Shown: positions 1-11,557, counted from the stretch's first letter. The stretch is 64,000 nucleotides of DNA from Onchidella celtica (GCA_963931925.1 OZ007582.1:19307818-19371817); one strand, 5' to 3'. Notes: generated from the letters alone by a model not told the origin. Translations and numbers: made by a program.

Positions 1-459
1 TTATTAAATAATAGTATGCCGTATGTTTTGTGCTCTTCGCGACCGATGAGTTTTTTCCCCTCAGTATTCATCCCTGGCTGTCTCAGACTCATTCATCCAG
101 TCTGTCAATCTATTTTCTTCACTGACAATCTGTCCATCCCTCCGTCAATGTGTCTGCCCCACAATCATTCTCTCAATCCTCACAAGTGTTCACTATATTA
201 TTATTATATAACATTTAGTATATCTATAGACATTCATATCAGTTGTATTTTATATTCTTGCATTACTGATTACCGAACTTTCAAGTCATGACTTCATACA
301 ATGTAAATAAATAATTTTCGTACAGGCACACACAAGATACACTAAACACCACAAATAAATAGGTGTCCTACGTCAGTAATCAGCATCTCGATCATGACAG
401 ATTTCTCTATCAAGGTCGAAAATAAGAGCTCCAAAACCAATTGTTAGCAGCCCACTTAC
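1..459. other. Noncoding flank, nothing recognised
   Basis: AT-rich sequence without a convincing ORF, RNA gene or repeat structure. It lies downstream (minus-strand sense) of the candidate exon that ends at 460, so it could be intron of that gene. Confidence 0.4.
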
Positions 460-575
460 TTTCCTTCACGAAATATTGGCAAAGGAGCCGTGCCATCTAT
501 TTTCTTGAGTGTCTTAAGCCGGCGTTCTCGATTCGTGTCATCATCCCCGCCATATGCTTTTGTGCGAGCGCCCAT
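460..575 (-). CDS. Candidate coding exon of an unrecognised gene
   Basis: On the minus strand an ATG at 575 opens 38 codons plus 2 nt that end in a textbook splice donor (GGAAA|GTAAGT, GT at 459-458). The predicted peptide begins MGARTKAYGG and is charged (DDDTNRERRLKTLKK), with no domain I recognise. The frame stays open upstream of the ATG, so this could be an internal exon rather than a first one, but I see no good acceptor just upstream. The real gene would continue leftward out of the window. The evidence is the donor, the coding-like composition and the contrast with the AT-rich surroundings. No family assignment is made. Confidence 0.4.
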
Positions 576-3195
576 TTCCGAAAGTTTAAGAATAAAACCA
601 ATATACTTACAATATAAATAATATAGGCCTAATGTCCACCCCTTGTCCAAATTGAAGAAGGCCTAATGTCTACTCTTTGTCCAATGCCTCACAAATTGAA
701 GAAACTGTCGAGACAAATCACTTCCCCGAATTTATGTTCACACAAAAAATGTATCGTGTAAAGAAGTCCGTGAGCACTGTTTTTCTAGCTAGCAAGTCAT
801 CTATCTTGACCTACCCCCACTTAAATTGCTAAGCTTCCTGGTTTAAGTATCACTTTTTATGTACTCGTTTGGCACGTCAAGATGTGAGCTGAACCGGAAG
901 CATGTCCGTTGTCTTGACGGATTCGTTGTTTTTATCATTTTTATTCTTTCGAGGGAGTTTATCCGTCCACAAGCTTTTCTCCCTTGCTGGAATACTGGAA
1001 TCAGGATCTTCGTTGCAAGATTTGGGATCTGAGTCAATGTTGTGAAACATTTTGAATAGATTATTTCGGTTTCGATCACGCTTAACAGATACACAAACAA
1101 GGGAAATGGGCCAGGCTATAGAGAGTAATGCACTGTTAAGTTCATCAGATATGTAGTGCGAACGTTTCTTTTTTCAAGTTCTTCTACAATGGTCCATTTA
1201 TCTCGCACCAGACGTGACAGACTATTGTTAAGAAGATCCTTGGTTGTGGTGACTTCTAAAAAGGTCTCATGTCTGGTTAAAAAAAAATTAAAATTTCGAG
1301 AATCCGACACGCTTAGAAATATTTAGAAGTGTCCAATAATCAACTTAATCCGATGTCAGAACTGTGCTTACGAAAGACACCAGCTCAGAATACTTGAGGT
1401 TTAAATCTTGGCACAAAAGTAAAGAAAAAAAAAGAATTTAAAAACAATAATGTCTTCGCGACTGTCAGGCCGTATTGCAGACAGGCATTTCTATAATCCT
1501 GTCAATCACTGTGAATGAGTTGAAGATTTCGCTCTCTTCTTTAGTCCGTACAGTTGACGACAGCAGCAATGACAGAAGTAATGTTTCACAAAGCCAGACT
1601 TGTCATAATGAAATAGAATGAATTGCAATACCATTATTCAGACACGCAGTGTAGTTTCGCAATTATAATGAGCTTCTTATCTTGTACTTTCGAAATATAA
1701 AATTAGTTAATACAGAAGTCTGCGTTTCTGTTTTATTCTGAGCTGCACTCACGGCTGTTGTCTTCCGTCCATCAGCTTGTTATGCCGTTCAGGTGATATT
1801 AAAGATTGATGACCAGTAGGAACAAGTCTTACTGTAGCTATCCTGGAACTGTATAATTACAACAACAGGAATGTAGAACGCTCTGTTTGGTAGTTGGAGA
1901 TTACAATGTCTACGAATTATTGAGATTTCCACATGCCAGATTAGCAGGAAGGTGATTAGATTCTATGTGATTTACACTTCTGTCCCGTTCTCAAATACAT
2001 GTTCTGTGAAATCGTCTTACGCGGAACTATTTCCAGATACTGAAATTAGGGCACTGTATCTTCAGTTGCTCAACCCACAGACCTCTCTGAGTAACGCGTG
2101 GTACTCGCGGACTAAAAGATTTTGTGACATCGCTGAAAGAAAGTGAGATGGCTGGATAAAGAACGATAGATAACCGATAATAGTTCCTGACCATCTTTTT
2201 TCACAAAGAACTCTTTGTCACTGAAGTGTAAAAATAGAAGCCACGCGTTCTCTGCGCGGACAGGGTGTCGACAAACGAAACCGCGCGAGACGCGTACCCT
2301 CGGGCACTTGAGCACTAAAATGGGTTAACAACGAGAAACAAAAACTGGTTGTCGCAAAGCAACAGAAATCTGAAATTCAGACAACGGTTCGGGTTTTTTC
2401 TAGGTCACTCGTTATGACTATCATGCAAACCAAAAGAAAACAAAAACAAAAAGGAGGGGATGTGATCATTCTCTCAATCCTTGCAAGTGGTCGATGCATA
2501 TAATTATGTAACATTATTTTAGTAGGCTACACCTATAGACATCCGTTTCAGTTAAATTTTTTTTCCGTCTATAATGAAGAAATAATGAAGAGAAACAGAG
2601 AAGAGGGGAGATAGAATCTATCTGCCAGTGTACGTATTTGTGAAACTAATTTTTTCTCCTCTTATGCCTCTGTAATTAATTGATTAAAAGGGGAAAAAAA
2701 AAGCAGTACGAGCATGGAGCATGATATATGACGTAAATATAATATATAATGTAACGATTATTAGTAATAATATACTCCAAATTCTATCATCCATGCACCC
2801 CCGTGACGCTCATTATACGTCTCAGAAGAAAGAAAAAAAGCACGGATGTTGTCCTTTATCAATGCTGCTTTTCATTAGTTTCATTATTACGTAGTTTGCT
2901 GGTTGTGGTTGAGAGTGGGGGGTGCTGTTGCAGGGCCGACGATAGTGGAGGTCATGGTGCTCGTGTTCATCAAATTCAGCACCACCTCCATGATCACACT
3001 ACCACGTTGATGATGATACTGATAAAATGATCTGTGGATTATTTCTATCAAGCACTTTTTCCACTCTGGGTACATGACTGTTTAATGTGTTGTTTAAGAA
3101 ATTATTTTGCTATTTATCGGTTATCAATCATTTGTAAACTCTAATCACTGACTCTCGCAAAGACAAAGACTGGTGGTGATTGAGCCGAGTGTGTT

Positions 3196-3196
<1 letters not shown>
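576..3196. other. Intergenic or intronic DNA without recognised genes
   Basis: About 2.6 kb of AT-rich DNA. Short ORFs here are below what chance would give and show no domain or splice context. I see no tRNA, no paired terminal repeats and no long duplication. Confidence 0.4.

Positions 3197-3228
<32 letters not shown>
3197..3228. repeat. (GT)n microsatellite
   Basis: An uninterrupted GT dinucleotide run of about 16 units, followed by imperfect GT-rich sequence to about 3245. Histidine/threonine-rich ORFs reading through it on the minus strand are artefacts of the repeat. Confidence 0.9.
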
Positions 3229-3231
<3 letters not shown>

Positions 3232-3245
3232 TGTTGGTGTGTGTG

Positions 3246-4515
3246 CTCGCGCGAGATTAAAACACCAACGTGCTTTGTCTTTCCCCAGGCATGACGACGA
3301 AGAAAATATAGATTAGAATCGATGATTTCCCCACACCCCGCCATGTGATGACTCCGCGTACACCCCGCTGTCTCTTTGTCAGAGGGCAGAATCTCATAGA
3401 GCTAGGAGCTATTGGCACTGACATTCAGTGACAACTCATCAAAGTATTGAATGGGGAGAAAGTATTCTCATCTTCTGCCACTGTACCTCTGATGGCTTAT
3501 AATCAAATGACATGTTTGGTGACGAAAATGAAATCGGGTTCATGAACTACATGTTAGCCAATTTAAAAAAAAAAAAAAAGCAACCCGGAATACTAAGACC
3601 ACGAAATGTATCTTGTGCAGCAGTGAGACAATTTATGGCGGTCAGCAAAAAACATTTTTAAGACAGAAAGAAAGGAAGGGTGGTTAAGGATGGAGAATAG
3701 GGGAGGAAGACAGGGTTCGACCCTGCACCTCTCGCCTTCCAAGCTTACAAGACAGAGGACAAAAATACTGCACCACAAATATGAGAGAAGATTTACCCCT
3801 TTCATCTATTCGTACACGTGGAAACAGTTTGCACCATAGATACACAGTACTACTAAACGGAGTTTGCACAATAGTTTGATTCACTTATTATACCACCCAA
3901 AAATTGTGACGTTGACCGCACAGCATCCGTGCCCACTGCCCGACGGCTGAGCATGCGCACTAGTAGCTTTTTTTCTTTCTTGGCACGGCGGCTGAGCATG
4001 CGCACTCGCGAGATTAGCTGTAATCCAAAAAGAGGAATTAAAACTCCGAGAAAATGAAGCTTACTAATGGCCTTTGAATTTCTGACGAAAGACAAATTGA
4101 AATTAAAAACTTTGAAGGAGCTCATGTTCTGTGACGTCAAATGAAACAAACCATATTCTAGAACATACTCGAATATGTCCTCATCTGCTTTTTTATGCAC
4201 TTCCCTGATAAATGGAATCACTGTCTGAAATGATCGACCACTTATTGAGCTGAACGCGGAAATGAGAGAGTACCATAATTTAGATTTCACATGTACGTTA
4301 ACTCTAATGTAGGCTACTTTATGTTTTCTTGTTGGATATTTCCACGCTGTCTCCATCATTAATATATATAATTATATACATATTTCTGTCTGTAAGCCAA
4401 TGTAACTAAAATATAATGAAGTACGTAGGTTTGAACAAGAAGCATTTCAAGAACAAAAATAAAACGCATTTTCAAAGCATGTCAAAATAAAATTTATGCA
4501 AAAGTACGAACTCAC
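3246..4515. other. Noncoding region with a duplicated GC-rich motif and an unassigned 168-aa ORF
   Basis: Mostly AT-rich DNA. A 168-codon ATG-initiated ORF lies on the minus strand at 3853-4359. It has no recognisable domain, and part of it (two copies of RMLSRRA) simply translates a direct repeat of GGCTGAGCATGCGCACT at about 3944-3960 and 3990-4006. The region is downstream of the candidate exon at 4516-4670 and may be its intron. I do not call the 168-aa ORF a gene. Confidence 0.35.
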
Positions 4516-4670
4516 CCAGTGACCCAAGCATAAGGGTTCATCCTGTGCTGAGAAGTGATGGGACTCGTCGCGACGTAAACATTATGACGATACAGTCGAC
4601 GAGCATTGAGGACAATCTTGGATACATCCGAAGTTGAAGGACCCGGCCTATCCACGCCCTTGTCGGCCAT
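4516..4670 (-). CDS. Candidate first coding exon of an unrecognised gene
   Basis: On the minus strand, ATG at 4670 sits in good context (ACTATGG) and opens 51 codons plus 2 nt, ending ACT GG|GTGAGT, a consensus donor with GT at 4515-4514. The peptide starts MADKGVDRPGPSTSD and runs through a basic/aromatic stretch (NARRLYRHNVYVATSP, then MNPYAW). It looks like real protein rather than random translation, but I cannot name a family. Further exons would lie to the left. The candidate exon at 460-575 is on the same strand but cannot be spliced to it directly in a compatible frame, so any link between them would need intervening exons. Confidence 0.5.
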
Positions 4671-5804
4671 AGTTAAATCCCTCTCAATCCAAGTCAAGCA
4701 GTAAGCTATGCCTTAACTGAGTGCTGGCGACTGTCACACATCTACTCGTTGACAACGGTGACACGAAATCGCGAGGAATACTGTAATACGATCAATGACA
4801 CAGCATCCTTGCTTTGTGTGAGCAGTCAACAGGTACACTGTTGCTCTATTTCACAGAAATGCTGTCACTACCGTGCACTCCATGGGTTAATAACTCACGC
4901 ATCTGTTCGCAGATATCCTTGAATGACAGTCGGCACCAACCAATCGTATTGCCATCTGCACGATTTATATGTCATGCCGTTTCCCAGTCTCCCTAGTATC
5001 CAATGCAAACAACCGATCAAAATCAATCTAGACACTTAGTCCACATGAAAGAACGAAATGACCCCTGATTCTCCCAGTGCTTTTACCACAGAATCTCAGC
5101 CTTTTTAATGAAATGTGTAGAAATGATTCTCAGGTTCCACCACACACTAATGATTTATTAGTCTGTGGGTTCACCTAGATTCGCTGGAATTGTTCTCTCT
5201 CTCTCTCTTTCTCTCTCATCTCTCTCTCTCAGCTCTCTCCCTCCCTTTTTCTTTCTTTTTCTCTCTCAGTGAAACACAGGATGCAGATCTGGATCTGTCG
5301 GTTTATTATTCCTTAGAGTTTAGTGTATAAGCTGGATAGGGCAAAAGGGGCCAAAAAGGTCCACCCACGGGGGCAAATTGCCAATTGCCACATGGATTTT
5401 TAGAAAGCTAAACATGTCTAGATTATGAAATGAGGTGATAGCAATCGTTATCGAGTAGCTTTTTTAGTTTTAAAAAAAAAAAAAGGGGGGGGGGGGAGGG
5501 GGGTCTAAAAGACCCCACCCTATTTAAATACAATTGCGCAGCGTTGGCTCTTTGCACACTCCACACTCCATGATTAAATGCGATTTCGTTGGACTAGATG
5601 GGCCGAAAAGTCACCCTTTGCTGCGTAATGATCCTGACGTAGCACTAAGCAACACTGCTGACCAGCACGAACACACTGACAAACACACGAGTGAACAAAT
5701 GAACGAAACACAACTGAGCACAAACTGTGACACTGATCGAGTGGCTTTAGTGGAAAAACGAACACACGTGAGTGACTGAAAACAGCCACAGCTGAGCATG
5801 CCCA
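4671..5804. other. Gene-free region upstream of the 4516-4670 exon, with low-complexity tracts
   Basis: This is the presumed 5' side of the minus-strand candidate gene. It holds a CT-rich tract (about 5195-5266) and an A-run followed by a G-run (about 5472-5500). No ORF has supporting features. Confidence 0.4.
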
Positions 5805-6053
5805 CAAAACGGAAGAACCCGTTTTCGGCCCAGATAAAAAAATTCGTACCCGGTTTCGGCCCGCTGACACACCCATTTTCTTACCCGTTTTCGGCCCACT
5901 GTTTTTCCTTCATATCCTCACTAAATCTTCAAGCTCTCGAGTATCGATATGTTTTCGCTCAAACATGACTAAATCTGCCCTTCTCTATCCGTGGATGACT
6001 AGTTTATATTATATTGACGAGGAACACACTCATGATAGTGCATCCAGGCTAAT

Positions 6054-6065
6054 ATTTTTTTCTTT
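6054..6065. repeat. Target-site duplication, 3' side of the first LINE
   Basis: ATTTTTTTCTTT directly precedes the GAA-rich tail (read on the minus strand). The identical 12-mer, with the same seven Ts, occurs at 10117-10128. The match is exact but low in complexity. Confidence 0.55.
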
Positions 6066-9000
6066 CTTCTTCTCTTCTTCTTCTTTCGTTCACCAATCTA
6101 AATCTGCAGATTTGTTCTTTTAAGAAAATCTACGGTTTTCTGCAGTTCTGGCAGAGCACCATAGAGTTTGATATTCAGGTCGGTGGGTTGGGGCCAATAT
6201 GTTTCTCGCAGTGCTGAGAGGAGTGTGCAGTTCTGCAATATATGCTCCGTGTTTTGAGGAGACTGGCTGCACTCGCATATGGCAGATGTTCCTATTTTGA
6301 ACTTGGTGAACATGTGGTGGTGGAGCCTATTGTGACCAGTTCTTAGTCTGAACAATAGTACTTGATCCTCTCTGTTCAGGAGATGATATTTATCCTGTTG
6401 GTTTATTTGCTGCCGTCTGTTGTTTTTGATGAGGTTTTTCTTCTCATAGTAGTTTAGGAGGCACTGTGGCTGCTCCAGGCCGGAGCCCTCCTTGGCCAGT
6501 TGGTCTGCCTTCTCATTGCCTGGGACTCCACAATGTGATGGTATCCACTGTAGGACTATCCTGCTTCTATTTCCAAGCTGTGTAAAACATTTCTTCAGGT
6601 CGTTAAGCTTGCCAGCTTGAAGGGCCTCGAGGACTGATCTTGCATCTGTGAGGAAGACGATGTTGCTGTCCTCTACTTGAAGCTCTGTGGCAGCTGTCAT
6701 GAGGGCTTTGGCTTCTGATCCATAATTATTGCAGAAGGTTCCGGTTGGCATGCTAATTGCCGTTCTTGTCGAGTCTGGATACTCTATATACACTCCGGCA
6801 CCTCCGTTTGTTACAGCATTCTCAGCAGAGCCATCTGTGTAGACTCGAACCCATGATTCGCTTGGATACTTGTCATCAAGTAGGCCGAGTACAGCAGTTC
6901 TTCTTTCTACTTCACTTTGTTCTCCCTTGTTGAAGACACCATCAACGTCTGTGTGTATCTGGACTTGGGTCTCTGTCTCCTCCGTCCAAGGGGTCTGTTC
7001 AGGTACAGATGTCAGGGGGTGGGCAATCTGGGGAAGGTGTGATAGCTGTCTTCTTATTCGCTTTGCCTTGTGAATAAAGCTCGTACGTTTCAGCCTTCCC
7101 CTTGCCAGGTCTCCTAGCTTCTCTTTCATTGGGTGATTCTCTATGCTGTTGAATTTCTCTGCCTGGATTGCCACCCTGGTTTCTCTTCGTTCTGCAAGTG
7201 TTGCTATCTGGGTGATCTTCTCCATCTCCACAATGGGTGTTGACTTCATTGCTCCTGTGATGATGCGCAAAGCCTGGTTCTGAACTTTGTCTAACATCTG
7301 AAGGGCTGAGTTGGACGCTGAACTCCAGGCTGTTGTACCATATTCGAGGTGAGGGCGAATCCCTTGCTGATACACATTCTTGAGAATTCTTTCTGTCGCT
7401 CCCCATGATGTGCCGCTCAGTTTCCTCAATATGGCTAGCTTTCTTCTAGCTTTTGTCTCTGCCCTCTCGATGTGATTCCTCCATGAGAGCCTGGTGTCGA
7501 ATGTGACTCCTAGATAGGTTGGTGCTTTGTCTTCCTTGAGTGATGTCCCATTGAGCTTGATGGCTCCAGCAGTCTGTTTTGGAGACAGGGTGAAAAGAGT
7601 AGTGGACGACTTCTCTTCGTTGACTGTGACACACCACTTATTCGTCCATGCTAAGAGGATGTCAGTGGCTCTTTGTAGTCTTCTTGTGGCAACTGTGGCA
7701 TGTTCTTCCGTACACCACATAACTAGGTCATCTGCATATAGAGCTGTACGTATCCCGCAGGGTAGTTCTTGAACTAGATCATTTATGAAGATCTGGAATA
7801 AGGTGGGTGATATTACTCCTCCCTGTGGCACACCGTGTCTCAGCAGTACCTTCTTGCTGTGACATCCATCCAGCTAGACTCTTGCTCTTCTGTTGTGTAG
7901 AAGGCTCTTGGTCCACTTGTACATGCTACCATTCACTTTGTTGTCTCGCAGCTTCCTGAGTAGTCCGTCTTTCCAGACTTTGTCAAAGGCCTTTCGAAGG
8001 TCGATCCACACTGCTAATACTTGTTTCTTGTCCTGGAAGGCATCTTCAATGTCCTGTGACAGATAGGTTGCTTGATCCTCTGTGGAATAACACTGACGGA
8101 ACCCTGCTTGCTGATCAGCCAGTAGGTGGTTGCTTTCCAGGTACCACTTCATTCTGTGGTTGACGATCCGTTCCATGGTCTTGCAGAGGCAGCTTGTCAA
8201 GCTTATTGGTCGATAGTTTCTTGCTGTTCCTTTGTCCTTTCCATTTTTGGGTATTGGCACCATGATTGCTTCTCGCCAGATCTGTGGTACTTCTCCAGTT
8301 TTCCAGCTGACGTTGAAGATCTCTAGTAATTTATTCAGAGCTCCGGATCCGAGTTTCTTGATCATCTCATTTGGTATTCCATCTGCACCTGGTGACTTCC
8401 GCAGTTTTAGTTTGCTAATGGCAAGGTCTAGTTCTTGCCGTGTGATCTTTGTGTTCATGACTTCTGGCTGGTCTCCTTCGTTTCTCTCCGGGGCCTTGTC
8501 ATTTCTTGCCTCCTTTAACTTGCTTGTACTTACCTCTATGTTACAGTCCTTAGCAAACACATCTGCAAAAACATTCGCTGCTGTTTTCTTGGTTAGGGTC
8601 TTGCCTTTCTCTTGCAAAGTGACTCTGATGTTACTATCTGTTCCTTCATCATTTAGAGCTTTAACCAGGTTCCATAGTTTCCTGCCGTCTTTTTCAAAGT
8701 TGAGGGAGGCTGTTTTCTCTTTCCAGCTCTTGCGTCGTGCCTGGAGCTTTCCTCTTTGAAATCTTGCCTTGGCTTGCTGGAGGGCATTGTGTTGCTGTTG
8801 TCCTGGGCTGTTTTCAGCCTGTATTCGTGCCTTTTCTACTTCTTGATGGAGTTCGTCAAGATCCTTGTTCCAGTATGGTTTGTAGTTCTTTCGTGCTCCA
8901 CGAGGTATTGTTTCCTTGGCAGCTTGAAGAATAGATGAGTTGAACTCTTGCACAATGGTGTTGATGTTTTTCCCTGTTGAAATTATACTTGTGGCAAGCA

Positions 9001-10116
9001 CGCTTGTTCTGTGTCTGAACATCATCCAATTGGCCTTCTTGTAGTTCCATCTGGCAAGGGTGCTGCTGCTCTTTATTAGCTCGTTTTCCACCATGATGAA
9101 AACAGGGCGGTGGTCACTTCCTCCAAGTTGTTTCCCCACAGTCCTTTTGATCCAGTCCAGGTCTGGTGTATAGAAGGCTATATCCGGTGTTGAGGAGGTA
9201 TGCCAGCATCTTGAGTAAAATGTAGGTGGGTCTGTGGGCTGATTTATGAGAAGCAGTCCTAACTCATCCTGCCATGTTTCAACCTCCTCACCTCTCTTGT
9301 CCATGTGTTCATAGCCCCAGCTTTGGGAGTGGCTGTTGAAGTCTCCACATGCTATTAGCCTACCTCTAAAGGGAATTGTATCCAGGGACATGGATCGGTC
9401 GTTTGGGCAGTAATAATTGAGGATGTGGAATTCCGTCTGATCTGTCCTAATGTGTAGTAGATGATATTCTGCTCCCTCCATTAGCACTTGAATCTGGCTT
9501 GCTCTGATGTTGTTTCTCACCAAGGTTAGAATTCCTCCTTTTCTTCTGTCTGTCCGGTCGTTTCTAAAGCACTGGTATCCTCTTACCTTGAAAGCAACGT
9601 CTTTGCTGAGGTGGGTTTCTTGGATGCAGCAGATACTTACTTTCTCCTCAAAAAGGATGTTTTCTAGCTCTAACTTCTTGCTGTATCCATCTTTCTTGCT
9701 GTTGACTCCTTCAGCATTCCAGTGCATTATCTTTAAAGGTTGCTCCTTATCTTTGATGGTTTGGCCAGTAGCATTCCTCTCCTGCCCCCCGGCTCCCCGG
9801 GGCAGTCGAGAGGGACCTCCAGTAGCTTGGGTGGGCCCCTTCGAGGCTGGGGGGCCCGGCACTGCCGCTGCCTGGGGGGACTTCACAGGGCGAGCACCAT
9901 GACGATAACTAACTGCAGACTTAGACATAATAGTGAAAAGGGTGCGTGGTATCTAGGTTAGGCGCCCTACTCTGGCCAGATACCTCCGTCTTCAGCTTAT
10001 TTTGCTAGAGCAGTGTTTGCTCATGCTCGGCGAGATGGCTCGGCCACATTTGTTTCACACCCCTGGTGGTGTTACTAAAGCCCCCTCACCGGCGGCAAGG
10101 AGTGACCTCGAGGGGG
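6066..10116 (-). mobile_element. Full-length I-group LINE (endonuclease-RT-RNase H), minus strand
   Basis: A non-LTR retrotransposon of about 4.05 kb, bounded by a 12-bp direct repeat (6054-6065 and 10117-10128). It has a roughly 190-bp 5' UTR, one long coding region, and a very short 3' UTR ending in a GAA-rich tail (6066-6090). The order endonuclease, reverse transcriptase, RNase H, C-terminal CCHC is that of the I group (I/Nimb/Ingi-like). Placement to a named clade would need a tree. The copy sits inside an older decayed DNA transposon. It belongs to the same broad lineage as the copy at 58121-62523, sharing the PVKS N-terminal motif and tail type, but it is a different family. Confidence 0.85.
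6098..9928 (-). pseudogene. LINE ORF: AP endonuclease, reverse transcriptase, RNase H; one in-frame stop
   Basis: The ATG at 9928 starts a 1277-codon frame interrupted by a single TAG at 7876-7874 and otherwise open to the TAG at 6100-6098. The first 684 residues hold the APE-like endonuclease (HWNAEG near residue 67, CIQETHL, GDFNSHSQSWG, GSDHRPVF) and RT fingers/palm (YRPISLTSCL, AFDKVW). After the stop come HGVPQGGVISP, the catalytic YADD (about 7738-7727), then RNase H with DGS, SEAKAL, TDARS and GNEKAD supplying the four acidic residues, and a C-terminal CxC-x6-H-x4-C knuckle. The stop falls between RT motifs, so the copy cannot make RT without readthrough. Everything downstream is still in frame, which suggests recent inactivation. 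Confidence 0.85.
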
Positions 10117-10128
10117 ATTTTTTTCTTT
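10117..10128. repeat. Target-site duplication, 5' side of the first LINE
   Basis: Second copy of ATTTTTTTCTTT, just outside the LINE 5' end, whose minus-strand sequence begins CCCCCTCGAGG. Confidence 0.55.
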
Positions 10129-10212
10129 GAAAACCCCGCGTTACGTTTGAAGGTTTGAAGGTCTTCCTCGTGCAGAAATTGAGGATCACTTTGTCTAAAG
10201 CATTCAGAGAAG

Positions 10213-10560
10213 ATGGAAGGCATTGTCACAAATAGAGGAAATGTCGGCCTGATGGTTGAAAAATACAGATTTTGCAAATTAGAGAACGACAGCCTCGACA
10301 ATCGAGTGGCGGTGTATAAAGAAGAACGGTTGCAAAGCACGCCGGACTACAGACGTGGAAATAACGATCTTACTTTCAAGTTCACTCTCACACAATCGTC
10401 CAGCACTGAGTGAGGAAGAAATGTGGAAGCACAAAGCTCGTCAGACTTGCAAAAGGAAGGCAGTATATGACCCGATATTGCGACATTCCAAGATAATTTG
10501 TCAAGAACTGAGTGGATGGGGACAGAAAATTTGAACTATAAACACATGAAAGGTCTACAA
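10213..10560 (+). pseudogene. FLYWCH-like zinc-finger remnant
   Basis: The plus-strand frame from ATG 10213 reads TNRGNVGLMVEKYRF, which resembles the start of FLYWCH fingers (RG-x-x-x-LVVDGYRF). The expected cysteines and tryptophan are degraded. After a frameshift around 10400, another frame continues LSEEEMWKHKARQTCKRKA, similar to the linker that often follows FLYWCH domains, and then meets stops. I read it as a decayed fragment of a transposase or transposon-derived gene whose upstream part was separated by the LINE insertion ending at 10116. The family assignment rests on pattern resemblance only. Confidence 0.35.
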
Positions 10561-10860
10561 AACGCCATAATCAGAAGAGGCTGAACTTGAGACAGGTTCT
10601 TTCCAAGAGCAAAGAGGAAACCTGTTTTGCTCTCTTAGAGGAGTTGAACAAAGTGGACTCGATTTACAAAGACACATGGCGGAGAAATCATGATATAGCC
10701 GGTGGATGCCCAGGCTAACGGAAGAAGCAGATTCGATTATCGATCCTCTTAACCCATCACTAAATAGCAGTGGGCCGAAAAAGGGTGGGCCGAAACCGTG
10801 CAAAATATGGGATGGGTTCTGACGATGTGTGCCGAAAACGGGATCACCGCACAAAACAAC

Positions 10861-11069
10861 CGAAGTTTAATATGGATACCTTTTCCATATTTTAAAAAAA
10901 AAGTAGTATTAAAAATAATAGTGATCATGAGGAAAATTCACGTAGATCTACTGTTTGAAACTACATGTGTTTATATACATGTATTTTTATGAAGATACTC
11001 GAGAATATTGTAGGGGCGCCCTTGCGATTTGAACTTTCATCGATTTCATTTAGCTAGATAAAATTCAAG
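10861..11069. other. Short AT-rich spacer
   Basis: No ORF or repeat of note. It ends in the sequence leading to the ATGGCGG start at 11070. Confidence 0.3.
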
Positions 11070-11252
11070 ATGGCGGGGTCTAAGTGGCAACGAAATGGCT
11101 TTATTGAATCTTGTTTGTTTTTGTTGTTGTTTTCATTTGCTGTCTGCCAATTTAAACATGCTAAATTCAGTGGCATATCAGTTAAAAATCAGTTGTGGTC
11201 AAGAATTACAAAAGTCACTTCCAGGTGCCGCCCATGTAATTTGTTGTCTTAG
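11070..11252 (+). CDS. Candidate signal-peptide-bearing first exon or small secreted protein
   Basis: ATG at 11070 lies in AAGATGGCGGGG, a strong start context that also matches the YY1-type motif found at many animal start sites. The 60-aa ORF begins MAGSKWQRNG and has a hydrophobic core (SCLFLLLFSFAVC) typical of a signal peptide, with cleavage plausible after Cys-25. The rest is short and basic, ending at TAG 11252. A weak donor-like CAG|GTGCCG near 11223-11228 could make it a first exon, in which case the LTR elements starting at 11558 would lie in its intron. No homologue is recognised. Confidence 0.3.
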   Translation: MAGSKWQRNGFIESCLFLLLFSFAVCQFKHAKFSGISVKNQLWSRITKVTSRCRPCNLLS

Positions 11253-11552
11253 TAATACGTAATTGCAGGATCGGCACTTCCCGATAGCACAGCACCCTTT
11301 CGTCACAGACTATGGATATATACTAGCTGAGTACCTGTTCCATGAACAGGTTTGTGTAGTTTTTTTTTTTTTTTTTGGTAAAACTTAAGACGCTTGTGAA
11401 CTAAGATAGGCATTAATGCTGCATAGATAGCGTATAAGAAGAGATGCAACAACAAAGGACACCACTTCCGACCGAAAGGAAAAAGAACAAAAGCCGAGAT
11501 GCGTAGGGTCATCCCCAAAACTCAGCGATAGGACAGTACACAGTGTGCAGTG
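11253..11552. other. Short gene-free stretch before the LTR elements
   Basis: Contains a T-run (about 11361-11376). Otherwise nothing recognised up to the GTGTG target at 11553. Confidence 0.3.
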
Positions 11553-11557
11553 GTGTG
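11553..11557. repeat. GTGTG target-site duplication, left of LTR element A
   Basis: The 5-bp GTGTG immediately precedes the LTR terminus TGTCAC. The same five bases occur at 19961-19965 and 28219-28223. Confidence 0.85.

Larger units (their letters stand above)
5805..10860. mobile_element. Decayed DNA transposon (possibly Mutator-like), split by a LINE insertion
   Basis: The motif CCCGTTTTCGGCCC recurs at about 5817-5833, 5847-5863 and 5882-5899, and the same motif set occurs inverted at about 10767-10850 (GGGCCGAAA, GGGCCGAAACCG, GCCGAAAACGGG). The inverted ends flank a region that, once the LINE at 6066-10116 is removed, is about 1 kb and contains a FLYWCH-like coding remnant. Inverted ends plus FLYWCH are seen together in some Mutator-like transposons. 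The copy is old and broken. Exact ends and target duplication are not clear. Confidence 0.35.

Noticed and set aside
3141-3344. His/Thr-rich 67-aa ORF on the minus strand
   Set aside because: Created by the (GT)n microsatellite.
3853-4359. 168-aa minus-strand ORF
   Set aside because: ATG-initiated and long for this region, but no domain, and part of it translates a short direct repeat.
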